DNA from: Nocardioides panacisoli
GTDB lineage: Bacteria > Actinomycetota > Actinomycetes > Propionibacteriales > Nocardioidaceae
Assembly: GCF_019448235.1 (NCBI RefSeq)
Contig: NZ_CP080409.1
Coordinates: 3,348,001-3,412,000, forward strand
DNA: 64,000 nucleotides
Direction: 5' to 3'
The notes below the pieces were generated by a model. That model was not told where the DNA came from. It searched no databases and saw only the letters and a list, made by a program, of their open reading frames with translations. A program made the position numbers and the translations under genes. Shown piece after piece: positions 51,871 to 61,274 of this stretch; position 1 is the stretch's first letter; each line of letters starts with the position of its first letter.

Positions 51871-52581
51871 TCAGTCGACGGGGATGGAGCGGGTGCTGAG
51901 CTCGGGACGGGCCGGCAGCGCGACGCCGGTGGCCTTCGTGGCACCGCAACGCTGCACCAGGTCGAGGGCGCCCTGATAGGTGAGCGGCTTCTTGACGTGC
52001 AGCACGATCAGCACCGTGTAGAGCAGGATGAGGAAGTCCAGCCGCAGGCGGTAGCCGTGGCGGGCGGTCTGGCAGTAGGTCGCCTCGAGGTGGAGGCGCT
52101 CGTCGGCGCTGAGCTCGTCGCGCCCCACCAGCTGTGGGGGGCCGGTCAGCCCGGCGGGGGTGCCGAAGCGCTGGTCCACGGGGCCGTACTGCTGGCGCAG
52201 CGCCGCGTCGACCGCGGCCGTCAGCGGCCGGGCGCCGACGATGCTCATCTTCCCGCTGAGGACGTGGAAGAGCTGCGGGATCTCGGTGATGCCCCAGCGC
52301 TCGAGCAGGCGACCGACGCGCGTGTAGAGCGGGGAGTCGGCGGGGTGGTTGAGGAAGTGGTCGCCGGCCCGGCTGGCGTCGATGCGGTGGGCGTTGCGCA
52401 CCATCACCCGGAACTTCACCATCTCGATCGGGCGGCGTACGCCGACCAGTCGCTCGGAGCGGTAGAAGATCGGGCGTCCCGAGGCGACCAGCACCATCAG
52501 CCCGGCGACCGCCACCACCGGCAACCACACGATCGCGGCGAGCGAGGCCACCACCAGGTCGAACGTCCGCTTGAACCCCAT
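51871..52581 (-). CDS. Undecaprenyl-phosphate sugar-1-phosphate transferase
   Basis: A 236-residue bacterial sugar transferase (WcaJ/PglC superfamily) that loads the first sugar phosphate on the lipid carrier and starts repeat-unit assembly. Only the catalytic C-terminal part of the long forms is present. KRTFDLVVASLAAIVWLPVV is the re-entrant membrane helix. RSERLVG and KFRVMVRNA take the place of the usual R-x-G and KFRTM motifs. GITEIPQLFHVLSGKMSIVG and GLTGPPQLVGRDEL complete the signature. It is shorter and more divergent than WcaJ. The ATG at 52581 follows an 80-bp gap from the upstream glycosyltransferase. Confidence 0.88.
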   Translation of the reverse strand: MGFKRTFDLVVASLAAIVWLPVVAVAGLMVLVASGRPIFYRSERLVGVRRPIEMVKFRVMVRNAHRIDASRAGDHFLNHPADSPLYTRVGRLLERWGITEIPQLFHVLSGKMSIVGARPLTAAVDAALRQQYGPVDQRFGTPAGLTGPPQLVGRDELSADERLHLEATYCQTARHGYRLRLDFLILLYTVLIVLHVKKPLTYQGALDLVQRCGATKATGVALPARPELSTRSIPVD

Positions 52582-52661
52582 GTCGTCACCCTCACGTCCC
52601 CCGAGCGGTTTCGGCATCCTCAGTACGGGGTACAACGACGGGTCGGTCCCGGGGGTACGGG

Positions 52662-53909
52662 TCAGCTCGCGACGGTCTCCGGCTGCCGCCGGCGCTCCGG
52701 TTGCGGCTGCAGCCGACGGGCCGCCGAACGGCACCCGAGGATGTCCTCGAACCGGTCCACGCAGGCCGACAGTGCGAACTCCGCCTCGGCCAGCTCGCGC
52801 GAGCGCTGTCCGACCCGTGCCGCCTCCCCGGGGTCGGCGAGCACGCCGCACGCCCACGCGGCCGCATCGCCCACCGAGGAGCGCTCCGGCGGCAGGGCGC
52901 GACCGTCGGCGCGGGTGACCAGCTCCGAGGCGAGGTTCTCCGGCGGCATCAGGCCCAGCACCGGCCGACCGGCGCACAGGTAGGACAGCGTCTTGGACGG
53001 CACGGAGAACTCGCCCGCCTCGCGGTCGAGCAGCACCACCAGCACGTCCCCGGCGCCCAGCACCTCCGGCAGCCGCTCGTAGGGCTGGTAGGGCAGCAGC
53101 GTGAGCGGTACGTCGAGCCGCTCCGCCTCGCGCTCGAGGATCTCGCCGGCCGGGCCCTCGTTGACGACCACGAGCCGCACGTCGGTGCCGCGGTCGGCCA
53201 CCTCCCGGGCGAGCTGCACCAGCAGCGCCGGGTTGTGCTTGAGCCCCAGCGTGCCGGAGTAGAGCAGCGTGCGGGTCTCGGACAGGTCGTGCTCGGCGGA
53301 CCAGGAGTTGGCGCGATCGGTGGGGACGATCTCGTCCAGCGGCGCCCAGTTGGGGATCACGGTCACCTTGTGCGCGGTGCCCCACTTCTCGTGGACCGGC
53401 ACGAAGGAGGACGCGATCACCACGATCGCGGCGGCCCGCCGCGAGCACCACTTCTCGGCGACCTCGAAGAGGGCGGCGACGACCGCGAACCGCTTGGGCA
53501 GCTTGGTGCCGGAGAAGGAACGCACCGCGACGGCGTACACGTCCTGGTGCCACAGCACCCACGGACGGCGCATCACCAGCATGGCGAGGGTGAAGATCAC
53601 CAGCGTCGGGATCTGCACGTTGGAGACCAGGGTGATCTCGGGGCGGATCCGGCGCACCTCGGCGACCAGGTCGAAGCCGCGGGTGATCTCGCGCCACAGG
53701 CGGCGGAACAGGCGCATGTTGTCGACCGGCTCGTCGCCGCCGATGCCCTCGAAGGTGAGGTTCTCGCCGGGACCGGCCTCGAGCTGTCCCTTGCCGCAGA
53801 CGTAGCCGCTGACGTAGGAGTGCGTGACGTCGTGGCCGCGTCGGGAGAGCTCACGGCTGAGCTGGGCCTGGAACGGGTGCCCGCTGTGGTCGTGGACCAG
53901 GATGCGCAT
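52662..53909 (-). CDS. GT4-type glycosyltransferase
   Basis: A 415-residue GT-B enzyme of the WbuB-like GT4 group, transferring a sugar from a nucleotide donor to the growing repeat unit. The N-terminal HDHSGHPFQAQLSRELSRRG is a glycine/histidine-rich acceptor site. The C-terminal domain begins TLLYSGTLGLKHNPALLVQL and contains LPYQPYERLPEVLGAGDVLV and EFSVPSKTLSYLCAGRPVLG, where the donor-binding ExFxxPxK-type motif appears as EAGEFSVPSK. No signal peptide. It lies 5 bp after the epimerase gene and is co-transcribed with it. Confidence 0.9.
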   Translation of the reverse strand: MRILVHDHSGHPFQAQLSRELSRRGHDVTHSYVSGYVCGKGQLEAGPGENLTFEGIGGDEPVDNMRLFRRLWREITRGFDLVAEVRRIRPEITLVSNVQIPTLVIFTLAMLVMRRPWVLWHQDVYAVAVRSFSGTKLPKRFAVVAALFEVAEKWCSRRAAAIVVIASSFVPVHEKWGTAHKVTVIPNWAPLDEIVPTDRANSWSAEHDLSETRTLLYSGTLGLKHNPALLVQLAREVADRGTDVRLVVVNEGPAGEILEREAERLDVPLTLLPYQPYERLPEVLGAGDVLVVLLDREAGEFSVPSKTLSYLCAGRPVLGLMPPENLASELVTRADGRALPPERSSVGDAAAWACGVLADPGEAARVGQRSRELAEAEFALSACVDRFEDILGCRSAARRLQPQPERRRQPETVAS

Positions 53910-53914
53910 GCCGA

Positions 53915-54892
53915 TCAGCCCTGCGCCCGCTTCACCTGTTCGTGGATCCACCGGTAGGTGCGTTCCATGCCGTCGCGCAGGCTGATCGACGGCTCCCAGC
54001 CGTACACCTGCTGGATCATCGTGTTGTCGGAGTTGCGGCCACGCACGCCCTGCGGCGCGTCGAGCTGGTAGTGGCGCTCGCAGGTGATGCCCGCGATGTC
54101 CTCCACGATGGAGTAGAGCTGGTTGATCGTCACCAGCTCCGAGGAGCCGACGTTGACCGGCTCGGGGGAGTTGCCGGCCAGCACCAGCTGCGACCCCTTC
54201 ACGCAGTCGTCGACGTACATGAAGGAGCGGGTCTGCTCCCCGTCGCCCCAGATCTCGATCTCGTGCCGGCCGCTGACCTCGGCCTCGGCGATCTTGCGGC
54301 ACACGGCGGCGGGCGCCTTCTCCCGGCCCCCGGTCCAGGTGCCCTCGGGGCCGTAGACGTTGTGGTAGCGCGCGACGCGGGTCTCCAGGCCGAAGTCCTC
54401 GAGGAAGTGGCGGCACATCCGCTCGGTGAAGAGCTTCTCCCAGCCGTAGCCGTCCTCGGGCATGGCGGGGTAGGCGTCGGACTCCTTCAGGGCGGTCACC
54501 GAGGGGTCGGTCTGCTTGTCGGCGGCGTAGACGCAGGCCGAGGAGGAGTAGAAGTAGCGCTCGACGTCGGCGGCGCGGGCGGCCTCGAGCATGTGCGTCG
54601 AGGTCAGCACCGTCAGCATGCAGGCAGCCTTGTTGGCCTCGATGAAGCCCATCCCGCCCATGTCGGCGGCGAGCATGTAGACCTCGCCGGCGCCCGCGGT
54701 CTGCGCGAACGCGTCCTCGCGGCGGGAGAGGTCGGCACGGACGTTCTCGGCGTCCGGATGCACCTGGTACCACTGGTCGAGCGGCTTGATGTCGACCGAT
54801 CGCACGCTCTTGCCCTGCCGGAGCAGGTCGGCGACGAGGTGACCTCCGATGAAGCCGCCACCGCCGGCGACCAGGACATCGACCGAACCCAT
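53915..54892 (-). CDS. GDP-mannose 3,5-epimerase-like NAD-dependent enzyme
   Basis: A 325-residue extended-SDR enzyme. GGGGFIGGHLVADLL (about 10-24) binds NAD. YMLAADMGGMGFIEANKAA is characteristic of GDP-mannose 3,5-epimerases, as is SDAYPAMPEDGYGWEKLFTE with catalytic Tyr149 and Lys153. It may convert GDP-mannose to GDP-L-galactose or GDP-L-gulose, though related epimerases with other substrates exist. The ATG at 54892 has AGGGAG 8 bases upstream; an in-frame ATG at 54916 lacks one. It heads the minus-strand group with the glycosyltransferase and sugar transferase. Confidence 0.85.
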   Translation of the reverse strand: MGSVDVLVAGGGGFIGGHLVADLLRQGKSVRSVDIKPLDQWYQVHPDAENVRADLSRREDAFAQTAGAGEVYMLAADMGGMGFIEANKAACMLTVLTSTHMLEAARAADVERYFYSSSACVYAADKQTDPSVTALKESDAYPAMPEDGYGWEKLFTERMCRHFLEDFGLETRVARYHNVYGPEGTWTGGREKAPAAVCRKIAEAEVSGRHEIEIWGDGEQTRSFMYVDDCVKGSQLVLAGNSPEPVNVGSSELVTINQLYSIVEDIAGITCERHYQLDAPQGVRGRNSDNTMIQQVYGWEPSISLRDGMERTYRWIHEQVKRAQG

Positions 54893-55074
54893 GTGATTCT
54901 CCCTCTCGTCAGGCACGAGGCGGCAGGTCCTCCCCCGAGGGACACCGCGAGCCGGACCGGCCGGCTCGAGGTGGTCAACGACCCCGGTGCGGGCAAGTTA
55001 CTGAGCCGTCAGGGTCCGAATCGCGGACAGTGATGTCGGTGATCGGCCGTGATGTCCGCGCGCGGGCCACGGCC

Positions 55075-55080
55075 TAGGCT
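55075..55080 (+). promoter_or_regulatory. -10 box (TAGGCT) for a leaderless start
   Basis: TAGGCT fits TAnnnT and ends seven bases before the GTG at 55088. No ribosome site is present in the gap (GAGCGGC). Confidence 0.5.
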
Positions 55081-55087
55081 GAGCGGC

Positions 55088-56074
55088 GTGAAGACCGCCC
55101 TCGTCACCGGCGCCTCCGGGCAGGACGGCCTCTACCTCGCCCGGCGGCTCTGCGCCGACAAGATCGCGGTGACCGGGACCGTCACGCCGGGCGGCGACGG
55201 CGCTCGCCGGGTGGCCACCTACGCCCCCGAGGTCGAGGTCGTGCCGCTGGACCTGCGTGACGCGGCCGCGCTGCGCGACGTCGTACGCCGCACCTCGCCC
55301 GACGAGGTCTACAACCTCGCCGCGGTGAGCTCGGTCGGGCGCAGCTGGGCCGAGCCCGAGCTGACCCACGCCGTGAACGCGACCGCGGTGGAGGTGCTGG
55401 TGGAGGCACTGCTCGAGCGGCGCGACCGCAGCGGGACCGAGGTGCGGCTCTTCCAGGCCTCCTCAGCCGAGGTCGACGAGCACGCCGCGGCGAGCCCGTA
55501 CGCCCGCTCCAAGGCCGCCGCGGAGCGGGTCGTGCGCGCCGCGCGGGACGAGCACGGCCTCCACGCGAGCATCGGCCGGCTGCACATCCACGAGTCCCCG
55601 CTGCGCGCCGACGCCTTCGTCAGCCGCAAGATCACCCGGACCGCCGCGGCGATCGCGTGCGGCCTGGCCGACCGGCTCACGCTGGGCAACCTCGACGTGG
55701 TCCGCGACTGGGGGTTCGCCGACGACTACGTCGACGCGATCCGGCGCATGGTCGCCCTCCCGGAGCCGGCCGACCTGCCGATCGGCACCGGCCGGCCGCA
55801 CGGGCTGGACGAGTTCGTCGCCACGGCGTTCGCGGCCGCCGGCCTGGGCGACCCGGCGGCGTACGTCGAGCAGGACCCGGCGCTGGTGCGGCCGGTGGAC
55901 ACGCCGGTGCTGGTCGCCGACCCGGAGCCGGCGGCGCAGGTCCTGGGCTGGCGGGCCCCGACGCGATTCGCCGACGTCGTGGGCCACATGGTGGCGGTCG
56001 ACCTGGCCCGGCTGCGCAGCGGCGTCGCGGACCGGGCCGAGTACCTTCACCCGGTCAGCGGCCTGCGCGCGTAG
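55088..56074 (+). CDS. Divergent GDP-mannose 4,6-dehydratase-like protein
   Basis: A 328-residue extended-SDR protein. The N-terminus VTGASGQDGLYLARRL and the segment LTLGNLDVVRDWGFADDYVDAI are those of Gmd, and Tyr138 and Lys142 (SPYARSKAA) are retained. The usual STSEMFG is replaced by ASSAEVDE and residues of the GDP-mannose pocket differ from the canonical Gmd encoded at 58180, so substrate or activity may differ. The start GTG follows a TAGGCT box by seven bases (leaderless). The 3' end overlaps the convergent methyltransferase gene by 28 bases. Confidence 0.82.
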   Translation: MKTALVTGASGQDGLYLARRLCADKIAVTGTVTPGGDGARRVATYAPEVEVVPLDLRDAAALRDVVRRTSPDEVYNLAAVSSVGRSWAEPELTHAVNATAVEVLVEALLERRDRSGTEVRLFQASSAEVDEHAAASPYARSKAAAERVVRAARDEHGLHASIGRLHIHESPLRADAFVSRKITRTAAAIACGLADRLTLGNLDVVRDWGFADDYVDAIRRMVALPEPADLPIGTGRPHGLDEFVATAFAAAGLGDPAAYVEQDPALVRPVDTPVLVADPEPAAQVLGWRAPTRFADVVGHMVAVDLARLRSGVADRAEYLHPVSGLRA

Positions 56075-56967
56075 GCGTCGAGCACGATGCGGGGTGCGGC
56101 AGGGCTGGCGACGGCGCGGTCCATCAGCCACGAGGCGGGCCCGAGGGTCCAGTCGGGCGGGTTCATCGAGGCCAGGTAGGCCCGCGACTGCAGCGAGTAG
56201 CGTGCGACCGGCTCGGTGCGCACGTCGGTGAAGCCGGCGCGCCCGAGCTGCGCGGTGATGCTGCGCTCGGTGTGCAGGATGCTGTGGTGCTCGGCGATGC
56301 GGCGGTCCGCGATGCGGCTCAGCCGCCCGCCGCTGGCGCGCTGCACCCACTGTGCGGCGCGGTCGGCGACGGTGCGCCGCGGCGTCTGCAGGAAGAGCAC
56401 GCCGCCGGGGCGGAGCGCGGCGCGCACGTCGTGCAACAGCTGGTCGGCGTCGGGCACGTGGGCCAGCACGCACCACATGGTGATCGCGTCGATGTCGCCG
56501 TCGTGGCCGAGGGCGCCGAGGTCGCCCAGGTCGAGCGTGACCTCGTGGCGTTCCCGGGCGACGTCGATGGCGGCCGCCACGATCTCGTTGCCGCCGACGC
56601 GGAAGCCGAACTCGTCGCGCGCCACGGCCAGGTAGGAGCCGTCGCCGGCGCCGACGTCGTAGAGCAGCGGCGCCTCGGTGCCGGGACACGCCGAGCGCAG
56701 CCGGGCCGTGGTCGCCCGCCAGGCCTCGGGGCCGCTCTCGGGCCGCTTGATGTCGACCCAGTCGGCGAGGTCCTCACCCGACATGTCGGCCTCGGACACC
56801 ACCTCGGTGCTCGCGGCGTCGGCGGTGGCCCAGTACGACGCACCGCAGCTCCCGCAGCGTGCGATGGCGCGCCCGGTCGCGCGGGAGCGGGGACCCAGCC
56901 GGATCGCGCTGCCCGCACAGGCGGGACACGTGGGGCGGGTGCTGGCCGAGCCGTACGACGAGAGCAC
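56047..56967 (-). CDS. SAM-dependent methyltransferase with N-terminal zinc ribbon
   Basis: A 306-residue class I methyltransferase. The N-terminus has CPAC (14-17) and CGSCG (about 38-42), a likely zinc ribbon. SAM motif I is YDVGAGDGSYLAVARDEFG, followed by motif II (DAITMWCVLAHVPD) and LRPGGVLFLQTP. This arrangement is common in sugar methyltransferases of polysaccharide loci. The GTG at 56967 was chosen as the first start in the gap upstream. It lies downstream of the GT4 gene in the same direction (28-bp gap). Position of methylation is unknown. Confidence 0.85.
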   Translation of the reverse strand: MLSSYGSASTRPTCPACAGSAIRLGPRSRATGRAIARCGSCGASYWATADAASTEVVSEADMSGEDLADWVDIKRPESGPEAWRATTARLRSACPGTEAPLLYDVGAGDGSYLAVARDEFGFRVGGNEIVAAAIDVARERHEVTLDLGDLGALGHDGDIDAITMWCVLAHVPDADQLLHDVRAALRPGGVLFLQTPRRTVADRAAQWVQRASGGRLSRIADRRIAEHHSILHTERSITAQLGRAGFTDVRTEPVARYSLQSRAYLASMNPPDWTLGPASWLMDRAVASPAAPRIVLDAYARRPLTG

Positions 56968-56995
56968 CGGGCGACTCTAGCCGTGATCGGCCGGC

Positions 56996-58063
56996 TCAGG
57001 GCGAGAGCAACCCGGCGCGGACGGTCGCGGCGGTGCGGGCCCAGGTGAAGGACTCGGCGAACGCCTGCCCGGCGGCGAGCTGCTCCGGTGTCCGCGCCAG
57101 CGCGTCCTGCATCGCCGTCGCGAGTGCGTCGGGTGCCGCCGAGTCGGCGACAGCGGCGAACCCGCCGGTCACCTCGGTGAGGGCGGGGTCGGCCGAGACC
57201 ACGACCGGGATGCCCAGCCGCAGCGCCTCGGCGGCCGGCAGCCCGAACCCCTCGAAGTCGGAGGGGAACACCACCAGCCCCGCGCCGGCGAAGACCTCAC
57301 GGAACGCGTCGTCGTCCAGCCACGGCATCAGCTCGACGCGGTCCCCCAGGTCGAGGTCCTCGACCAGGCGGGTGGCCGCGGCGCGGTCCGCCGATCCCAT
57401 GCCGACCAGCCGCAGCCGCCAGGTGTCCTCGGCGCGGCAGAAGCGCGCCCAGCCCTCGATGACGGCGTGGGCGTTCTTGTTGGCGAAGTGCCCGAAGGCC
57501 AGCGCGTACGGCGGGTCCGCCCGCTGCGTGGGCGGCCATGCGGTGACGTGGTCCGACCCCAGCACGGCGGCGACGCCGCGACCCGCCACGGCGCGGTGCC
57601 GGGTGCGCAGGTCGGTGAGGGTGCGCTCGGAGATGGTGAAGATGCCGTCGGCCCGCCGCAGGCTCCACCCCCACGACAGCCGCCGCGCCAATCGCTGGCC
57701 GCGCGAGAACTGTGCGGGCCGCAGCTCGTGGCGCAGGTCGTAGAGCAGGACGCCACGCGGCCGTCCGGTCGGGAGCAGGCCGCTGGCGGGCACCCCCGAG
57801 AGCACGGCGTCCGCGCCGACGTCGCGGGCGGCGCGGCGTACGGCCACCGTCCGCAGCCACAGTTGTCCGACGGGCCCGGACACCGGCGGGTGGGCCCGGG
57901 TCACCGCGACGCCCTCGGGCACCGCGAAGGACGGCCCGTCCGGTGCGGCGAGCACGGTCAGCCGGTCCTCGGGCGCGGTGGTGCGCCAGCCGCGCAACAG
58001 GTGCTCCACGACGATGGCGGAGCTGCCGGTGCGCACCGCGACCGCGTCGATCAACACGTGCAT
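56996..58063 (-). CDS. GT4-family glycosyltransferase
   Basis: A 355-residue GT-B glycosyltransferase. The N-terminal half is variable ([20 protein letters not shown]). The C-terminal donor domain has [40 protein letters not shown], and the EX7E motif in [20 protein letters not shown] ([12 protein letters not shown]). Mannosyl or rhamnosyl transfer would fit such a sequence, but the sugar cannot be told. The ATG at 58063 has AAGGA about 8 bases upstream; a longer frame to 58135 adds 24 residues inside the promoter gap. It is divergent from gmd and precedes the methyltransferase. Confidence 0.9.
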   Translation of the reverse strand: MHVLIDAVAVRTGSSAIVVEHLLRGWRTTAPEDRLTVLAAPDGPSFAVPEGVAVTRAHPPVSGPVGQLWLRTVAVRRAARDVGADAVLSGVPASGLLPTGRPRGVLLYDLRHELRPAQFSRGQRLARRLSWGWSLRRADGIFTISERTLTDLRTRHRAVAGRGVAAVLGSDHVTAWPPTQRADPPYALAFGHFANKNAHAVIEGWARFCRAEDTWRLRLVGMGSADRAAATRLVEDLDLGDRVELMPWLDDDAFREVFAGAGLVVFPSDFEGFGLPAAEALRLGIPVVVSADPALTEVTGGFAAVADSAAPDALATAMQDALARTPEQLAAGQAFAESFTWARTAATVRAGLLSP

Positions 58064-58179
58064 CGGTCGCGTCCTTCGGCTCGAGCTCAGCTGTCCGGGG
58101 TTCGGCAGCGACGCCGACACTACTGCGGTCAGCATGCTTCAATACACCGGCTCGCCCCCGACCCGGCAGAGGAGCCCTC

Positions 58180-59163
58180 GTGACCAAGAGCGCGTTGATC
58201 ACCGGCATCACCGGCCAGGACGGCTCGTACCTGGCCGAGCTCCTGCTGGAGAAGGGCTACGAGGTGCACGGGCTCGTGCGACGGGCCTCCACGCTCAACC
58301 GGAGTCGGATCGACCACCTGCACCAGCACCCCGACCTGCACCTGCACTACGGCGACCTGACCGACGGCGTGAGCCTGGTGAACCTGATCCGGGAGATCAC
58401 GCCCGACGAGGTCTACAACCTCGGTGCGCAGAGCCACGTGAAGGTGTCCTTCGAGATGCCGGAGTACACCGCCTCGACCGACGCGACCGGCACGCTGCGG
58501 CTGCTGGAGGCCATCCGGGCCGCCAAGCTGGACTGCCGCTTCTACCAGGCCTCGACCTCGGAGATGTTCGGCGCGACCCCGCCCCCGCAGGACGAGCACA
58601 CCGCCTTCTACCCGCGGTCGCCGTACGGCGCGGCGAAGGTCTACGCCCACTGGGTGACGGTGAACTACCGCGAGGCCTACGACCTCTTCGGTGTCTCCGG
58701 GATCCTGTTCAACCACGAGTCCCCGCGCCGCGGCGAGAGCTTCGTGACGCGCAAGATCACCCTCGGGGTCGCCTCGATCAAGCTCGGCATCACCGACCAC
58801 CTCACGCTGGGCAACCTCGACGCGGTCCGTGACTGGGGCTATGCCAAGGAGTACGTCGAGGGCATGTGGCGGATGCTGCAGCACGACGAACCGCAGGACT
58901 ACGTGCTCGCCACCGGCGTCGGCACGACGGTGCGGGAGTTCTGCGAGTACGCCTTCTCCCACGCCGGGCTGGACTGGCGCGACCACGTCCGCCACGACGC
59001 GGCCTACGAGCGCCCCACCGAGGTGGACGCGCTGATCGGCGACGCGTCCAAGGCCCGCGACGTGCTGGGCTGGGAGGCCGCCACACACGCCGAGGGGCTG
59101 GCCCGGCTGATGGTCGACGCCGACCTCGAGCAGCTCGGCCGCCTGGTGGGCCGTCAGGCGTGA
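58180..59163 (+). CDS. gmd: GDP-mannose 4,6-dehydratase
   Basis: A 327-residue enzyme making GDP-4-keto-6-deoxy-mannose, precursor of GDP-fucose, GDP-rhamnose and related sugars. [20 protein letters not shown] (8-27), [35 protein letters not shown] (split), STSEMFG and [12 protein letters not shown] with Tyr149 and Lys153 are canonical, as are [17 protein letters not shown] and [27 protein letters not shown] precedes the GTG. No GDP-fucose synthase or reductase follows in this window, so the final deoxysugar is undetermined. Its stop overlaps the sulfotransferase start (GTGA). Confidence 0.96.
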   Translation: MTKSALITGITGQDGSYLAELLLEKGYEVHGLVRRASTLNRSRIDHLHQHPDLHLHYGDLTDGVSLVNLIREITPDEVYNLGAQSHVKVSFEMPEYTASTDATGTLRLLEAIRAAKLDCRFYQASTSEMFGATPPPQDEHTAFYPRSPYGAAKVYAHWVTVNYREAYDLFGVSGILFNHESPRRGESFVTRKITLGVASIKLGITDHLTLGNLDAVRDWGYAKEYVEGMWRMLQHDEPQDYVLATGVGTTVREFCEYAFSHAGLDWRDHVRHDAAYERPTEVDALIGDASKARDVLGWEAATHAEGLARLMVDADLEQLGRLVGRQA

Positions 59164-60233
59164 CCACGCTGGCGCGGTTCGCCCGCCCGGGCCGGGACGA
59201 CCTGGTCGCGGCGCAGTGCGACCTGTGCGTGCCGCCGGTGCTCTCCACGAGCACCCTCCCCGAGATGCGTCGGCTGGGCTGGACCCTCGCCGAGGACGGC
59301 CACCCGCACGACACGTGCCCGTGGTGCGGGTTGAGCGTGGCGCCGCGCGATCGCGTGGTGCGCAGCGGCAGTGCGGCCGTGGTGCCGGACCCGGACCTGC
59401 TGCCCAACCTGGTCGTGGTCGGTGCGGCGAAGGCGGGGACGACGAGCCTGCACACCTACCTGGACCTGCACCCCGACATCGAGATGTCGCAGGACAAGGA
59501 GATGCGCTTCTTCACCGACCCCGACTGCCGCGGCTGGGTCGGTCGCTACCAAGACTACTTCACCGGCACGACCCGCTACCGCGGCGAGTCGACACCGCAG
59601 TACACCAAGTGGCCGCTGTTCCCCGGCGTGGTGGACCGGATGGCCGACCTGGTGCCCGACGCGCGGCTGGTCTACCTGGTGCGCGACCCCGTCGAGCGCG
59701 CGATCGCGGAGTACGTCGAGGAGGTCACCTGGGGCGTGATCACCGAGGACTTCGACACCGAGGTCGCCGACGCCGAGGCGGCGTACCACCGGCTGGTGGC
59801 GCCGAGCCGCTACGCGACGCAGCTGCGGGAGCTGCGGCGCCGGTTCGCACCTGAGCAGATCCTCGTGGTGGACCTGGCCGACCTGGGGGAGCGCCGCGCG
59901 GAGACGCTGGGCACGATCTTCGACTTCCTCGACCTGCCCCGCCCCGCGCTGGGCGAGGACGACCTGGCGGCCCGCAACGTGTGGGGCGACAAGGGCGTCC
60001 ATCCGCGGTGGTACGCCGCCCTGCGCCGGCCGTGGCTGGTCCGCGCGGTGCACCGGCTCCCCACCGGTCAGGTCGCGCGGCTGCGCGGCTTCGTCTCGCG
60101 CCGCATCGCCACGCCCGTCGAACGGCCCCGCCCCAGCGAGGAGTCGCTGGCGCGGCTGCGGGCCGTCCTCGCGCCCGAGGCCGCGGAGCTGCGCGAGCTC
60201 ACCGGGCAGCGATTCGCCGACTGGTCGGTCTGA
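59160..60233 (+). CDS. Sulfotransferase with an N-terminal zinc ribbon
   Basis: A 357-residue PAPS-dependent sulfotransferase. The 5'-phosphosulfate loop is [16 protein letters not shown] (about 86-101) and the 3'-phosphate region [18 protein letters not shown]. An unusual ~80-residue N-terminus carries CDLC (20-23) and CPWCG (53-57), a probable zinc ribbon not usual in this family. Translationally coupled to gmd by a GTGA overlap, it most likely sulfates a sugar of the surface polysaccharide, or a lipid-linked intermediate. No export signal, so the reaction is cytoplasmic, where PAPS is made. Confidence 0.88.
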   Translation: MTTLARFARPGRDDLVAAQCDLCVPPVLSTSTLPEMRRLGWTLAEDGHPHDTCPWCGLSVAPRDRVVRSGSAAVVPDPDLLPNLVVVGAAKAGTTSLHTYLDLHPDIEMSQDKEMRFFTDPDCRGWVGRYQDYFTGTTRYRGESTPQYTKWPLFPGVVDRMADLVPDARLVYLVRDPVERAIAEYVEEVTWGVITEDFDTEVADAEAAYHRLVAPSRYATQLRELRRRFAPEQILVVDLADLGERRAETLGTIFDFLDLPRPALGEDDLAARNVWGDKGVHPRWYAALRRPWLVRAVHRLPTGQVARLRGFVSRRIATPVERPRPSEESLARLRAVLAPEAAELRELTGQRFADWSV

Positions 60234-60265
60234 GGACGCCGGCCCTCGGGCACCGCAGGATGACC

Positions 60266-60271
60266 TAGATT
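60266..60271 (+). promoter_or_regulatory. -10 box (TAGATT) for a leaderless start
   Basis: TAGATT ends seven bases before the GTG at 60279. The nearest purine-rich sequence (GCAGGA) is 17 bases from that GTG, too far for a normal ribosome site. Confidence 0.5.
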
Positions 60272-60278
60272 GCCTCCC

Positions 60279-61178
60279 GTGCCCTCCCGCCTGCGCCACC
60301 TCGCCGTCAGCGCCCGCAAGCACGCCGAGTGGTTCGTCCGCGACCGGTTCCCGCACCGTCGGGTGGTCCGCGACGTCCAGGGGGTCCGCATGGTGCTGCC
60401 GTGGTCGCACCGGCTGCCCGACTACGCCGGCAACGGCCCCTACGGGCAGAACCTCGTCCAGCTGGCGCGACTGCTCGCCGAGCACGACGGCGAGCCGGTG
60501 TCGCTCCTCGACGTCGGTGCCAACGTCGGCGACTCCACGCTGCAGATCTGCCGGGCGACCGACGCGCGGGCGCTGTGCATCGAGGCCGACCCGTACTACA
60601 TGGACTACCTGGCGGCGAACCTCGGCGACGAGCCCGGTGTCGAGATCGTCCACGCCCTGCTCGCGACGGGGGAGGAGACCGCGGCCGCCCGCACCGCGGT
60701 CCGCACCGGCGGCACCACGCGCTTCACCGAAGGCGCGGCCGAGGACGCCGTCGGGTCGCTGACGCCGTCCGCGCTGCGCACGGCGTACCCCGCGTTCGAC
60801 CGGCTGCGGCTGGCCAAGTCCGACACCGACGGCTACGACGTCGAGCTGGTGCCCGCCATCGCGGCCGCGTGGGGCGACGTACGTCCGGTGCTGTTCTTCG
60901 AGTACGACCACCGGCTCTCCCGCCTCGCCGGCAATGACCCCCTCGAGGTGTGGCCGCGGCTGGCCGAGCTGGGCTACCGCGACGTCGCGGTGTGGGACAA
61001 CGGCGGCGCGCTCGTCGGCCGGACGACCGTCGCGGACGTCCCGGACGCGACCGGCGCGCTGGAGGAGAAAGTCGGCGTCCGCGCCGTGTCCTACTGGGAC
61101 GTTGCGGTGGTGCACGCCGAGGACGCCGCCGGACGCGCCGCACTGGACGAGCTCGCGCCGCCCTCGCGTCGACTCTGA
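60279..61178 (+). CDS. FkbM-family methyltransferase
   Basis: A 299-residue SAM-dependent O-methyltransferase of the FkbM family. Motif I is LLDVGANVGDSTLQI, followed by CIEADPYYMDYLAANLG and the late KSDTDGYDVELVPAIA, the family's DxxGxE-like region here as DTDGYDVE. RPVLFFEYDHRLS also fits. Such enzymes methylate hydroxyls of sugars or lipids. A TTG at 60270 is an alternative start, but TAGATT lies seven bases before the GTG at 60279 and suggests a leaderless mRNA. It is the last gene of the polysaccharide locus. Confidence 0.88.
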   Translation: MPSRLRHLAVSARKHAEWFVRDRFPHRRVVRDVQGVRMVLPWSHRLPDYAGNGPYGQNLVQLARLLAEHDGEPVSLLDVGANVGDSTLQICRATDARALCIEADPYYMDYLAANLGDEPGVEIVHALLATGEETAAARTAVRTGGTTRFTEGAAEDAVGSLTPSALRTAYPAFDRLRLAKSDTDGYDVELVPAIAAAWGDVRPVLFFEYDHRLSRLAGNDPLEVWPRLAELGYRDVAVWDNGGALVGRTTVADVPDATGALEEKVGVRAVSYWDVAVVHAEDAAGRAALDELAPPSRRL

Positions 61179-61274
61179 CCGCGTCCCGCCGGGGCGAGGC
61201 CTCGAGGGGGCCATCGGGACCATGGCACGCTCGGCCCTCCCCGCGAGGGTTCCCGTACCGGACGTGCTCCGCGG

